Shown: positions 22,090 to 33,986, numbered from the stretch's first letter. The stretch: DNA of 64,000 nt from Hofstenia miamia (GCA_004352715.1 SCFE01000117.1:1419141-1483140), one strand, 5' to 3'. Program-made: numbers and translations. Notes: generated by a model from the sequence alone, not told the origin.

Positions 22090-23460
22090 TCACACCCTCA
22101 CCTAACTGAATCCGATGCTCAAGCTCTCACCAATCTGTTAGATAACCATAAAACCATCTTCAATTTTAACACCATCAGTGTAGGAAATTCAATTTTCAAA
22201 GAGCACTGCATTGAAACAGTAATAATACACCTATTCAACAACCAGTCTGACCTGTGCCAGAACATCTATAACAAGAATACTTGAAAATAATTATGGACTT
22301 ACTTAACAATGGCATCATCCAACAATCTAAAAGCCCATACACATTGCCAACCATTTTCATCAAACATGGCAGCAAATACAGATTATGTGTAGATTCTTGT
22401 AAACTCAATAACATCACGAAAAAAGATGCCTACCCTCTTCTGTGAATCAATCAAATACGGGATACATCATGTCAAAACTCATTCTTCACAAATCTTGATC
22501 TATGCATATCCTACTGTCAAGTGCCAATGCGCAATTCCAATATAGAGAAGACTGCCTTCATTACTCCTCATGGCCTGTATGGGTGGCTCTACATGGCCTT
22601 CAGCCTGTCTAATGCACCGGCCACATTCCAACATTACGTCATGAGAGTACTGCAAAATGATGAACACCAGCTCAACAAAGTAATCATAGCATACATCAAT
22701 GATATCCTTATTGCATCAAAAATGATACCGGATCACCTAAATATACTTGATAAGATCTTACCTCTTAAAATATTCTGGCTTACGAATTAACACACAAAAA
22801 TGTCACTTCCTTAAAAAATCAGTTGTATTTTTAGGTAGGAAAATCGAAAAAGGAAAAATAAGCCTCAAAGAGGACACATGTGATACCATCAAAAAAATCA
22901 TGCCCCTAACAACAGAAAAGATGTACAATGGATATTAGGTTTCTTAAAATTATTACCAAATATTCATTCTGAATATCACTGAAAAAACCATTCATATATC
23001 TAACATCTTAAAAGCCAAAACCACTTTTCAATGGTCCTGGAACCACCAACAGGAATTAGATAAGCTTAAATCAGAACTAAAACGACTACCTAATTCGAAT
23101 ACTTCAGGCTTCTATAAGGAATTCATCCTTGATTGAAACACCTATCCAATTTTTCAGTTGCAAACTCCACCCAGCAGAATTGAATTATGACTCAATGAAG
23201 GCTGAGATGCTTGCATTCATTGAGAGCCTTAAAAAATTCAGATATTTCTTGTTAGGCCAATCACATTTTATTGTTCACACCAACAATTCCGGCATAAGGT
23301 GGCTGAAAATATTCTCTGGTGACTGATCCAACATCATCGCTCATTGGATTGAGTATCTAACCAACTTTAATTTCACCATCATCCTCACAAGGGGTAGACA
23401 GCATACAAACTCTCATCTTCTAACTGCACTACTGCAATACCATTGTGATGAAACCAAACC
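22090..23460 (+). pseudogene. reverse transcriptase-RNase H of copy E
   Basis: Motifs in order: YRLCVDSCKLNNITKKDAY near 22380, FTNLDLCISYCQVPM near 22490, ITPHGLYGWLYMAF and LSNAPATFQHYVM, then the catalytic box YIND (ATC AAT GAT) near 22695, FLKKSVVFLGRKIEKG, and RNase H with TPIQFFSCKLHPAELNYDS. The first Asp of YxDD is Asn here, whereas element A has lost the second. Frameshifts occur near 22770 and 23120. Confidence 0.85.
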
Positions 23461-23499
23461 AATGCAAAAAAAGCTCCATTTCCATTCATCTCCCAGTCT

Positions 23500-23940
23500 G
23501 CATACCAAAACTTGCCTGACATCAATACTGATAGACAGAGTCATCCTATTCTTCCAGTCCATTTAAAAGAGGAGATTAATGAACAAGAGATCAGTTAAAA
23601 GATATAATTAATAAAATAAAAAATCCAAAAACACAGTTAACATATATTAGTTGACAATTTTACCAAGTATGCTCACGTGGACCCCATCATTGACCAAACA
23701 GCACATACTGTCACAAAAGCAATATTACATACATGGATCCTCTGTTTTAGCCCTATGACCACACACCTATCTGACAGAGGCTCTCTCACACAGGAACTGC
23801 TGCAACAGCTCAATATCTCACATGAACATGCCACCCCTTACCATCAACAAAGAAATGGCATAGTCAAACATCTAAATAAAACTTTAATTAAACTAATTTG
23901 TATTGCTACTTCCAGAGTTGGAGGAAAATATTGGAGATAT
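23500..23940 (+). pseudogene. integrase of copy E, truncated
   Basis: HLSDRGSLTQELLQQLNISH carries the Asp region and HQQRNGIVKHLNKTLIKL the expected Glu region, where NGxxER reads NGIVKH, so the catalytic Glu is Lys. The reading ends after ATSRVGGKYWR, matching ATSRIGGNRWR of element A. The zinc domain is largely missing. Confidence 0.7.
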
Positions 23941-24228
23941 CTACTTCCACGTCTTATTTTTATTAGTCTAATTTCTGTTTTAATTGCATATTTTGCACAC
24001 AAAATAATTTGATTTGAAGCATGCATATAAATCATGTATACATGTATATGCAATTCATTTGCTTTTGCTTAACTTCTTTCATAAGTTTTTCAGTATCTTT
24101 AATTGGCATGTTAATATGTTTGTCTGTTTGCGTAGATGGTTGTTTGACAATATTTGAAAGAGAAAACGCGTATTACCTTTCTACGTTATAATTAAGTTTG
24201 TCAATAACTTTTGTTACAGTAGTTTCGA

Positions 24229-26270
24229 TTTAATTAAGCTTAATTTAGACTGCATTTCTATAATTAATTAAGCTTAATTTAGAAAAAGTTGACAATCAAT
24301 AAATATTAATGTTTTCCACCCCTAATTATTAAAAGATTTTACCATGATTCATCAGACAGTTTGTTTGCTAGGTTTAACTGCATTTCTATAATTAATTAAG
24401 CTTAATTTAGAAAAAGTTGACAATCAATAAATATTAATGTTTTCCACCCCTAATTATTCAAAGATTTTACCATGATTCGTCAGGCAGTTTGTTTGCTGGG
24501 TTTTATTGCATTTCTATATGCAGGCACATACTATACATCGATTAAAGAAAAAATGTTTTCTTCCTTAATTAGTAAAGAAAAAATTGAAAATGAAAGAGAA
24601 TATACAAATATGAAGACAAGAATAATAAAAATTTTAAATTCATATACCAATAAAAAGAGAATTCCAAGAAATGCTATTGAAGTTATTCGAATTTTTAGAA
24701 AGCTAGCAAAAGATCCCAATGTCTATATCTGTAAATTTGATAAAGGAAATGGTATTATAGTTGTAAATAAAGGTGATTGCATAAACCAAGTTTCAAGAAG
24801 TTAGTCCACATAAAAAATTAAAAAAAACTATTTCATAGGAGACAGATGATTTTTTTAATTCAAAACTAAGAAAAATGAAATACAATGGCGGAATTTCAGA
24901 AAAGATGTATAATAATATAAGAAGTTTTGGTGCCGCTCCAGCAAGATTATATGGTTTGGCAAAGGTTCATAGGTCAAGGTAAGATCTACCTTTTAGACCA
25001 ATCCTTTCTATGATTAATTCACCAACATATAGTTTAAGGAAATATTTAGATGAAATATTGAAACTATACATCCCGAATAAGTACAATTTAAAAGATTCAT
25101 TTCACTTCATTAATAAATTAAAATCAGTATATGAAGGAATTAAGTTGCTAAATATCTTGTAAGTTTTGATGTTAAATAACTTTTTACAAACATTCCAGTA
25201 CAAACGACAATCAATCATATTCTTGCCCTTATTCCTGCAGATAAACTGGACATTTCTCTGGAAACAATAAGAGATTTACTCCATTTAGCATGTTTGACTA
25301 CATCCTTTCTATTCAATTCAAAAATATTTAAACAAATTGATGGTATGACAATGGGATCACTAACTTGACCAAAAATGGCTGCTTTTGCGAAGGACATCAT
25401 CGAGTCATCATTTAGAAATGACGAATTTATACCATTCTTTCGGTATGCGGATGACATATTTGCTTTATATACGAACAAAATCAATGTTCAAAAACATTTT
25501 TAGAAATTTAAATAAGGACTTAATTGAAATCAAATTTACGATGGAAGAAGAACAGAATAGCCAATTAAATTTTCTTGATGTAACTGTTACAAACATGAAC
25601 AATGAATTCGAAACAAAAATGTTTTTGAAGAAAGCAAAGACTGGTCTATACATTCTTTTTTCATCATATTGTGAAGACTGACACAAAAAGAACACAATAA
25701 AATGCCTCTGTGATCGAATTATAAATTTATCATCAAGCTATAAAAACATATCACAATCATTAGATTTACTGTTTGAGCATTTTAAGCAGAATATCTATCC
25801 CCACAAATTTATTAAAAAGTTTGTAAATGAATGCTTCTCTAAGCAAACATTTAACAAAATTATTAAAAATGAAAACGAAGATTGTGAAAAAATCTATTGG
25901 AAATTTCTATACATCAAAACATCTTAAAGAACTTTAAAATCAAAACTTAAAATGCTTAACAAAGATCTAAATAGAACCATCATAACAACAATTTTTAAAT
26001 CAATAAGAACATCTGATATTATAAAAAACAAGGACAATCTTGAATTAGACTTAATTTCATCTGCAGTTTATGAGTACAATTGTTATGGGGCATTTAAGCT
26101 CTGAAATATTTCTCCATAAACATCAACCAAGTCTACCAAATTTTAAACATTTTGAAAAAGACCAGGAATTAAAAATAATGGAGGCTCTTTACATTAAGAA
26201 CAAAAATAAAGAGCAATTAATTAGCAATCAACTAAGTACTAACATCCTAAAAATATTTTAAGTGCATGCA
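24229..26270 (+). mobile_element. Penelope-like element, degraded
   Basis: A 5' tandem repeat (128-bp units) leads into an RT reading with VYICKFDKGNGIIVVNKGD near 24720, SFDVK, LFTNIPVQTTI near 25180, then FKQIDGMTMGSLT, FFRYADDIFALYTN near 25435-25480, and NSQLNFLDVTVTN. The Asp pair YADD is intact, unlike the Gypsy copies here. The C-terminal part (SAVYEYNCYG near 26060 and LKIMEALYIKNKN near 26190) resembles the region around a GIY-YIG endonuclease, but the GIY-YIG core itself is not seen. Stops and shifts are frequent. Tandem pseudo-LTR-like 5' repeats are usual in this class. Confidence 0.75.
24250..24525 (+). repeat. 128-bp tandem units at the 5' end of the Penelope-like element
   Basis: ctgcatttctata starts at 24250 and 24378, and ttgcatttctata at 24506. 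The first two units are nearly identical (taattaattaagcttaattt, gacaatcaataaatatt). The third is cut short and runs into the coding frame at ATG 24472. Confidence 0.85.
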
Positions 26271-26416
26271 TATTTATCGTTTAAATGAACACTAGAAGCA
26301 CATGTAGTTTATTGTAAATATATATTGCCTCAATTTTGTTCTCACAATGATTTTTAAAATCGAAAACGTTTAACGTGTGCTGTGTTCATATCAATGTATC
26401 TTAATAATTTCTGCAA

Positions 26417-26419
<3 letters not shown>

Positions 26420-26451
<32 letters not shown>

Positions 26452-26619
26452 NNNNNNNNNNNNNNNNNNNNNNNNNNNNNNNNNNNNNNNNNNNNNNNNN
26501 NNNNNNNNNNNNNNNNNNNNNNNNNNNNNNNNNNNNNNNNNNNNNNNNNNNNNNNNNNNNNNNNNNNNNNNNNNNNNNNNNNNNNNNNNNNNNNNTATAT
26601 ATATATATATATATATATT
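26420..26619. repeat. (TA)n microsatellite with assembly gap
   Basis: TA repeats flank an N-run at 26452-26595. Reading frames across it are meaningless. Confidence 0.95.
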
Positions 26620-27730
26620 AGCATCTTGAAAAGCTCTTAACTTGCATGTATTGGCCATAATCTTTCTAGCCTTCAATACTCTGCATATTGTTACTAAAGA
26701 TTAACGAGAACGAACAGTCGACAACCCGCGGCCTGTGACAGTGTTTTCATTCGCCCGCATAACATATGCTGAATACTAGCTATTGCGGCCCGCAGACAAT
26801 AAGCTCTCTTATTGATCTCTTCTTTTTTTCTGATCAATATGTTACATAAAACAATAAAACAAACTAGCGCATGGCATTAACTGAAAAAACAAAAGCAAAA
26901 TTACGAAATTATTTTTAGGACTTCCAATAATTGCGTTTAGATATATTTGCCTGTCAAATCAACATCATTATGGCATTTTGCTAGCAGTTCATTCGATTAC
27001 ATTTATTCAAGAAAGTTGGGAATGGGTATAATTTCAGACTATTTTTGCGGCTGAAACATTTAGTAGCAGCAAGTTGGACAATCTCAAATTGGGCCATGTG
27101 CCCAACACGTTGAACGTGTTTATGTGTTTCCAATTGCAAGGGGGACTCATAAATGCTAGACAAAAGCAGTGCTACAGGGGCATTAGTTTAGTATTGCTTA
27201 TGGCCCACAAGAAATATAGTTTCTTAGTCAGCTTAAATAACGGCTTCTAATGATTTGGTGGGAATGTAGTTATTATGTATAAATACAATAAAAGTGATTG
27301 ATTTTAATTTATTTATTTTTATGACAAAAACTGTATGTTGCGTCTATGGGAACTCAAGCGTTTCAAGGAAATTTAATTCACTTTCCAACCATGCAGAGAA
27401 CAAACCCAAGTTCTCTCGAAATCAAAAAAACTTTCGTATTGGTATTAGTTGAAAGCTATTCAGTGGAGAAATACCTTTTAAAGTATATTTTTGCCACATT
27501 AATTTAACTTGTTATCAAGTAAACAAATTTACACTTTAACTTGATAAGCATTTAAGCTTGAAAAAGACTGCATCGTTTATTCGAAATTACATAAGTGAGA
27601 ATATCTATTGAAAATCGAAAACTCGTGTTATATTTTTTTCATCAATCGGTTTCAGTTTTTATTGACAAGCGTGATTTTGTATACTGCTAGACCCTACCCT
27701 GCAGCTAGAGTTGATAGAGTTAGAAAACTC
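26620..27730. other. unannotated interval
   Basis: No convincing gene. A short frame from ATG 27321 (MTKTVCCVYGNSSVS, 43 codons) has a Cys-Cys start reminiscent of THAP domains but lacks the rest. 26700-26780 is more GC-rich than its surroundings. Confidence 0.5.
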
Positions 27731-28020
27731 TTGCATTTGATTTGAAGGTGAAGTTTGCTGAAAAATGCATCATTGAATTTTACAAGAACTATTTACATAT
27801 TCATTCTCTACAACATAAACTGGTTATTAATTCAAAAAAGTTGCTTGGAACAAATTACTTGTGCAAGTATCTGTTCTCCAATATGAAATCCAAAATGTCA
27901 GTTGCGTTCAAAAATTACTGATGATCATTTAAAAGGTGAACTGATGTATTTAATATTGAACATTCAACTGAATATTAAAAAATTGTCGGAAGAACAACAA
28001 CACCAAATATCACATAGAAT
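27730..28020 (+). pseudogene. hAT transposase C-terminal remnant (ZBED5/FAM200-like)
   Basis: The plus strand reads LLGTNYLCKYLFSNMKSKMS then, after a one-base shift, ITDDHLKGELMYLILNIQLN and QQHQISHRI. The order ST-YLCE-xFSxM...K.R.L TDEHL...L...I.PNI..L...KQ...SH is that of the dimerisation region of ZBED5/FAM200-type hAT proteins. Nothing of the catalytic core is seen upstream. Decayed. Confidence 0.55.
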
Positions 28021-28029
28021 AGCTATATG

Positions 28030-29340
28030 ATATACATGCACTTTTTATAATAAAAATTTTCATTTGTGGTTTTGCTCTTTTAATAATTTTGTGCCCGACT
28101 GCCTTCAGAAGATTGCCGACCTAAGGTTTATACAGTGCTTCATGGGAAAGTTCATTAGATTGGTCATAATTTCCATATATTATTTAATTAATTTTCTATA
28201 GAGATAATCATTGCTTGCGAAATATTGATGAGGGCTACTGCTTCTGCACTACACAGAGTCTTTATTGGGCCATGGTGATGTCTGACAATATCGTCACTTT
28301 TCTTCTGTTTGTAGCACATTCATTGCAGAAAAGGATTACACTTTCTGCAGCATCAGGTTTACTTTTAGTGCTTTGCTTGCGAAATCTGTACATTCCTTGT
28401 TCCAATGCAGGGAAAACATACTAATATATCATTTATCATCCTTGTCCTTGACATTGATTGTCATTAATGTGTAACAGGTATTAGTAGTAGAATGACTTGT
28501 GAGGTGAGAGAATTTTAGCTTTACCAAAATAAATTTTTTTACAACTTTTCAATTTGATTTGTGTTTCAAAATATATAGCAATCATCTATGTTAATACAAA
28601 TGTTTGTATTAGGTTAGTATGAATTGATCCCAATAACAAATATGACAGTATTACTTACATATATTCAGGGCTAAGATGGATGGGGCGGCGTCTCTCTACT
28701 AATATCTTTTAAAAATTTCGGGGATGCCATCCCCCTCCACTCAAACTATTTGAAGCAGGAGGCAACAGTAATTCCCGAATTACAATTTCTTTATCAGGTT
28801 TCTCCTATTTGAATATTTTTTTGCTCTCAACTTAGAAGTATACTTCAGTCTGCTACAATAAATGTGGTAATATATATATATATATATATATAATCGGGCC
28901 ACAGCCACATCTGTGGAATGCAGAGAGCTTAGTTACTATGGGGCAACTTCATTGTTCGATGATTGAAATGCAGTCGTGAAACATGTCACCTACAATTCAG
29001 TTATCAAAAGTGCAATCTCTCTTTGTTTGATTGTATTTTTTACATATTTCCAGCAGCTTTCTGACAAAAAAATCTGGAATTTAGGTTCCCCCACTCTTAT
29101 TTTTAGCACTCACCTCTGCATGTAATATATCAAAAATTGATTTCAACTTAAAAATTTCTACTTTTATATGTATAAAAACAATTCTTAAGTATATTTTTGT
29201 TACAAGTTTAATCTCTAATTTCTGTCTTATTTGTATTATTATGGATTCCTATGCTAAGTAACTACTACAATAAACAGTTGCGGGACATATTTTGAAATTA
29301 TTTGCTTGCATAATATACATTGCAATACAATTTGGTTGGA
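28030..29340. other. unannotated interval with (TA)n
   Basis: A (TA) run lies at about 28871-28892. The open frame 28215-28424 is hydrophobic on the plus strand with no recognisable family. Nothing else seen. Confidence 0.5.
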
Positions 29341-29363
29341 ATTACTAAGCGGTAAATTTAACA

Positions 29364-29762
29364 ATGTCAATGCTATCAATAAATTTATTAACAACATGTT
29401 TTTTCGGAATTATTTTACCATGTGTATCCGAAATAAACTACTTCTGCTTTCCATCATGTAACGAAAAATGTTGTAACAACATCATTGGCTTGAAGTACTG
29501 CTGTACAGAAAAAGAGTACAACACGCAAATAGGCAAAACATCAGAATCTTGCCAACGTTCATTAAATAGTAACTGCACTGATGGGATGAGTTGTTGTCCC
29601 TTGCAGAGCAAATGCTGTGGTAAGCTTGATTTTATAGAAGAGACATTTCTATCATTTATACGTCCATTTGGAGGAGCTGGCATGTCAATGTTTTGTATTG
29701 GAATTTTTGTGTCAATATTACAGTGGTTTTTTATCATGATATTCTGCAGGAAGTGTTGCTGA
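29364..29762 (+). CDS. small secreted/membrane-anchored Cys-rich protein, unknown
   Basis: A single open frame of 132 codons from ATG 29364 (context caATGtc). Residues 1-22 are a hydrophobic leader (LSINLLTTCFFGIILPCVS) fitting a signal peptide. Residues 23-105 hold 12 cysteines (28, 32, 36, 37, 46, 47, 63, 71, 77, 78, 84, 85), with four CC pairs. That even number would allow six disulfides. Residues 106-127 form a hydrophobic helix and the tail is CRKCC, where palmitoylation is possible. A predicted type I single-pass protein with a small disulfide-rich ectodomain. AATAAA lies about 190 bp downstream (near 29956). It resembles small Cys-rich membrane proteins in layout, but I do not recognise a family. 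No flanking TE sequence is evident. It may also be an exon of a longer gene. Confidence 0.55.
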   Translation: MSMLSINLLTTCFFGIILPCVSEINYFCFPSCNEKCCNNIIGLKYCCTEKEYNTQIGKTSESCQRSLNSNCTDGMSCCPLQSKCCGKLDFIEETFLSFIRPFGGAGMSMFCIGIFVSILQWFFIMIFCRKCC

Positions 29763-30704
29763 AAATGACTAAAATTAGAGACTTGTAAAACTTACACTTA
29801 ATTTACTAATGCTAATGATAACATAAATATCAAATATTGAGATTATTCTTAAGTCACTTTCAATATTTTGTAATTCGGTAAATATAAAAAAGATTTTTTC
29901 AGCAACTTAAATATTTATGTAGACAAATGTATCATAAACTAATTCATATTAGCCAATAAAATGCAATTAAAATTTTAACTATCAAATTAAAAGAAGCATT
30001 TGAAATTATAATTAAAGCAATTGTCCAATTCAAGGTTCATATATAATATTTTATTATTCGTTGTCAACAACATACTCAGGAAATTTTTGAATATGTATGA
30101 TTTATATACTCTAAAAAACCGAAGCTCTTCTTTTCAATTTAGCCTATTCTTATAGTCTTTCTAACATTATTCTTGACAATACTCGGTTACTTGCCACGAG
30201 CTAGGTATTCAATATTCTAACACACCCCCAAAGAGTACACACAGCATCTACAATTCAAGAAAAATGCATCTATTTTCGATTTTTCAAATTAATCTTCCAT
30301 CCCAGATTTCTCAAATCGCCACACAAAATTAACACTTTTAAGTCATATTCCCTGTTACAGGTTTGGCATGGTTTTGATATATATTATAAATATCAATCCA
30401 TACGATATTTTTTTCAATATTCAAGTTGTTCATAAACGGTCTTACGAGTTGCAGTTTATGCAGAAAAAATAGAACAATCGTTAATATAATCATGATTTAT
30501 GTTCTATAACTTGTGATATAAAAATGTACAAAATAAAGAGCAGGGATTATTTTTGTCCGAACTATGTGGATAGATTGTTCTGATGTGACACCTCCGTGTA
30601 AAAAAAATGGACGAGTTAGGTGCCTAGCTCATCTGATCGTCTTCTAATTGATAAATGTGGGTCATTCCTTACAGTGGAATTAACACGATCTATCCCCAAT
30701 AGCA
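29763..30704. other. AT-rich interval, nothing recognised
   Basis: There is a possible polyadenylation signal aataaa near 29956 for the preceding gene. Otherwise no coding or repeat structure is visible. Confidence 0.5.
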
Positions 30705-30985
30705 AAGCCACGTGGCATTTTCGTTGCATTACGTCGCACTTTCACTTAGAATTTACGTCGCATTTTGGTAAATATGGTTCCTTTGTGCCACGTAACAAAA
30801 TCACGAAAATGCCACGTGGCAAAATAACTAAAATGCCACGTGGCAAAATAACGAAAATACCACCAAAATGCCACGTAACTACATAACCAAAATGCCAACT
30901 CTTTGCTACGTAGGGAAATATCCAAAACGCTACGTATTTGGCATGTAATAAAATAACAAAATTGCCACCTATATTCACATAGCAA
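30705..30985. repeat. degenerate ~24-bp tandem array with GCCACGTGGC palindromes
   Basis: Units of the type aaaatgccacgtggcaaaataacg repeat about ten times with decay. The central ones (30805-30860) are nearly perfect; outer ones read gccacgtaac, gctacgtagg and gctacgtatt. Each perfect unit carries the palindrome GCCACGTGGC, which contains the E-box/G-box core CACGTG. Open frames across this tract are by-products of the repeat. Confidence 0.8.
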
Positions 30986-31868
30986 AATAATCAAAATACG
31001 CCGTAGTTGCCTCGTTATAAATATAAAATATATAGTACGCCAACAAAATTTAATTAATATCAATAGTGAAAAACTTATCTTCCATAAATGAATGATATTA
31101 CATTAGTTACATATTAGCACATACAAATGACATCTTTATGGCATAAAAGATTTCTATGAACAAGCTTAAAATAATTAAATGCATAATATAGTACTAGTAC
31201 CGCGTTTGCAATGGGCAATCCAGCATATTGCACTAAATTCAATTTTTATACATTGTATAAAAAATTACCGCTGTCAAATTCTATTGAAATGCTGATCATT
31301 GTGTAAACTAGTTTAATTAATAACTTATTAAATATTTAAAATTGGCCTTACTTTATTTGCGTGTCAATGAATGAAGAACTGGTTGATAGTTATTAATGAA
31401 ATTCACAGTATGTGTTGACTTTGCACTGAAAGAAGTAATGAAAAACCAATTTTCAAAAATTGCCTAAAATATATTTTAACCAAAATAATCACAAATTTTA
31501 CGAACCTGAATGTAGAAAACCCGTTTCTGCAATTCTAGTAGGAATGAAGTTGTTACAACATCTAAACAAAAACAAGTAATATATTATAAGCAGTTTTAAT
31601 CATGAAATTTAAAATTAATTAAAATTAATAAAACTCATCAGCATTTCAAAAGAAACACTACATTTCTACCTAAGAAAACTAAATTTTGATTAAAAACACA
31701 CGTAGAACAAAAACCATGTATATTTAATATGTAAAAACCACAAAACCATAAAGTCTAAACACTTTTCGCCAACAGTCTTGATTGCTAAATATAAAAATGA
31801 ATATAAAAATGTTTATACTTTACAAAAATTAATATAAAATACTTGATAATATCTATTTTTGCATTCAT
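30986..31868. other. AT-rich interval 3' of the DUF4806 gene
   Basis: No coding sequence recognised. It would include the 3' UTR of the leftward DUF4806 gene. Confidence 0.5.
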
Positions 31869-33807
31869 TTAATTAAAATAAAGAACCTTCTTTGGGGCGT
31901 ATTTGAGCCAGTTTTTTATTCCAGACTCAATTTCCTTGGTGGTAGCGGCTGGGAATTCTTTTTTGACTGCCTCTAAATAAATTTGAATATAATATATTTT
32001 AATAATATATGTATACCTTTAATTGCTTTAAGAATGGATTGAAAATTTGCAATGCCCATCTTTGGTGCACCACCATCTCTTATAATCCCTTTGAAGTTTA
32101 ATGTGCATGCTAAGCTTAACGAAAGAAGCGATTTCATTATGTTGCATATTAAGGCAATTGAATTGTCACCACCCAAATTTGAAAGATATAATGTCTAAAA
32201 AGTTAAATATCAATTAAACTAACAATCTTGAAAATTGAAAAGTCAAACTCATGTATATTAATACTTGAAATATAATACAAACTAAAGCGACCACATGATT
32301 TCTAATACCTGATGTTCGATTAAGTATATAAAAGATACCATTCCATTTCCTTCTTGCTGGCATTTGAGTTCCAACTCCTTCAGCTCTTCAATTGTACTAG
32401 CTGGAGTTATGGTAAAGCTATTATCAACAACTTCAGTTTTAAATAGAAATTTGTTGATTTTTCTGAGAAGAAACGTATTCGTCTTTTGCCTTATTTCAAT
32501 TTGCTTTAATCTTTTTAAGACTTCTCTAAAAATTTAGTTTTTAAACAATATAAATTAAAACATTCATCAAATGAGAACACATATTATTTCTACATTAATT
32601 TGTTTTGGTCCTTCAGGTTTAAATAATCAATCTATGCCTTAATACTAATTATTTCATTAAATGCGAATATAATACCTTTCAAATGAATTAGATTTGGACG
32701 TTGAAGGATTCATTATTGTTGACGATCTAAGGGTATTATCGTAGCAAGACAGATTAGGGGCTTGCAAGGTGGTATATTGCGGTGTCTCCCTAAACATAAT
32801 TTGCCAATATTAGAGAAATCATTAGGTATTTAGCATAAAGTATAGTAATTAAATAAATATTTGAAGTTAATATTAACAGTGGATATGAGGGTCTTGGAAG
32901 TTCTTCTAAACTCTCTGCAAGTGGTGGGGTTGACTAAAGAAATACTTAGTTCTAAGGTATATTTTAAATTAAGCTAAAATCATCTACTGTGATGTCGACT
33001 GTTGAAGCTGAATGTATAAAAATAGATACAATAGTAGTTTGAAGAAAATATACACTATAATTAAGTGAGAATGGTCCTCCCAAGTTGGCAAAGATCTTCG
33101 TTTTTTGATGTACGGTTCATCAGTGGAACTCAAATAACAGTGTTGATATGAATAAATTTTCTACTTTAATTATATATATATATATATATGGAACTCAAAT
33201 AACAGTGTTGACATGAATAAATGTTCTACTTTATATATATATANNNNNNNNNNNNNNNNNNNNNNNNNNNNNNNNNNNNNNNNNNNNNNNNNNNNNNNNN
33301 NNNNNNNNNNNNNNNNNNNNNNNNNNNNNNNNNNNNNNNNNNNNNNNNNNNNNNNNNNNNNNNNNNNNNNNNNNNNNNNNNNNNNNNNNNNNNNNNNNNN
33401 NNATATTTTTATGGATATTTAAAATTAAACTAATTTTTAACTAACACATTAAACTAAATTATTAACAACTAAAAAAAGTTAAATTTTTAGGGAAGGGAAA
33501 AAATTTGCCCCTTGAAGCTTTCTGGTTTGCTTTTAACAATGAATCTAAATACATGTACATACATTATACTAATTTACTAATTTGTATGGTCTACAGAATA
33601 AAGTATCATTCAAATTTTAATTGCAATAATTACAACTCAATACTTATCACTTTGAAAAGAAACATCCTCCACAAACTCTTTATTGAGAGAATATTCGCTT
33701 AGAATAATCTGCTCTTCCACTTCTCTTGGATAGATTTCAAGCATTACTGAATTTGTATTGCGATTTGCTTGACGGCGAATTCGACGAGTTTCTGGATCAT
33801 CTGGCAT
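31869..33807 (-). CDS. DUF4806-domain protein, seven coding exons
   Basis: I read exons (minus strand) 33807-33644, 33128-33056, 32933-32878, 32789-32676, 32525-32309, 32194-32017 and 31972-31869. All introns are GT-AG and phases agree, giving 906 nt: 301 residues and TAA. The N-terminus is charged (MPDDPETRRIRRQANRNTN), with a basic KKRRS patch and a Pro/Ser-rich middle. The C-terminal 130 residues fit DUF4806: STIEELKELELKCQ, YLSNLGGD, MGIANFQSILKAIK and GIKNWLKYAPKK. DUF4806 is found in many invertebrate proteins and its function is unknown. An acceptor-like TTTTAG just before the ATG suggests an additional 5' exon. Intron 1 contains a (TA)n tract, a sequence gap and a 65-bp duplication that includes the exon 2 acceptor. 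No frame damage, so probably active. Confidence 0.8.
33125..33420. repeat. 65-bp duplication, (TA)n and assembly gap in intron 1
   Basis: ggaactcaaataacagtgtt starts at 33125 and 33190, each copy followed by a ctacttta and TA run. Ns occupy 33244-33402. The first copy includes the acceptor of exon 2 of the DUF4806 gene. Confidence 0.85.
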
Positions 33808-33986
33808 TCTAAAACTAAAACGTATATCGAGAAATTTGGTCTTTAACAAAGTTTTTTTTAGCAACCTGTACTCAACCATGTTTGGTAATAGTTATATTAC
33901 TTGCACTGTTTGGTGTAGTCGCTGGAATGCAGTGGTATGCACGTTGGGATTAGCGGAAAATGATATACATATGTTTATTTGTAGAC

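Larger units (their letters stand above)
19844..23940 (+). mobile_element. Ty3/Gypsy copy E, without visible LTRs
   Basis: Gag, protease, RT-RNase H and integrase follow in the usual order on the plus strand, all related to element A but clearly diverged. No LTR is visible at either end. The reading stops inside integrase at about 23940, where unrelated AT-rich sequence leads into a Penelope-like element. Multiple stops and shifts occur throughout. Confidence 0.85.

Noticed and set aside
26377-26676. Several ORFs rich in Tyr-Ile
   Set aside because: They are translations of the (TA)n microsatellite across Ns.
27321-27452. Possible THAP domain start (MTKTVCCVYGNSSVS)
   Set aside because: Only the Cys-Cys start fits; the later Cys, His and AVPTIF-type parts are missing.
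28215-28424. 69-codon hydrophobic ORF
   Set aside because: No homologue recognised, no splice or promoter support.
30620-31063. Three overlapping ORFs with repeated peptides
   Set aside because: They are produced by the CACGTG tandem array; no start context, no family.
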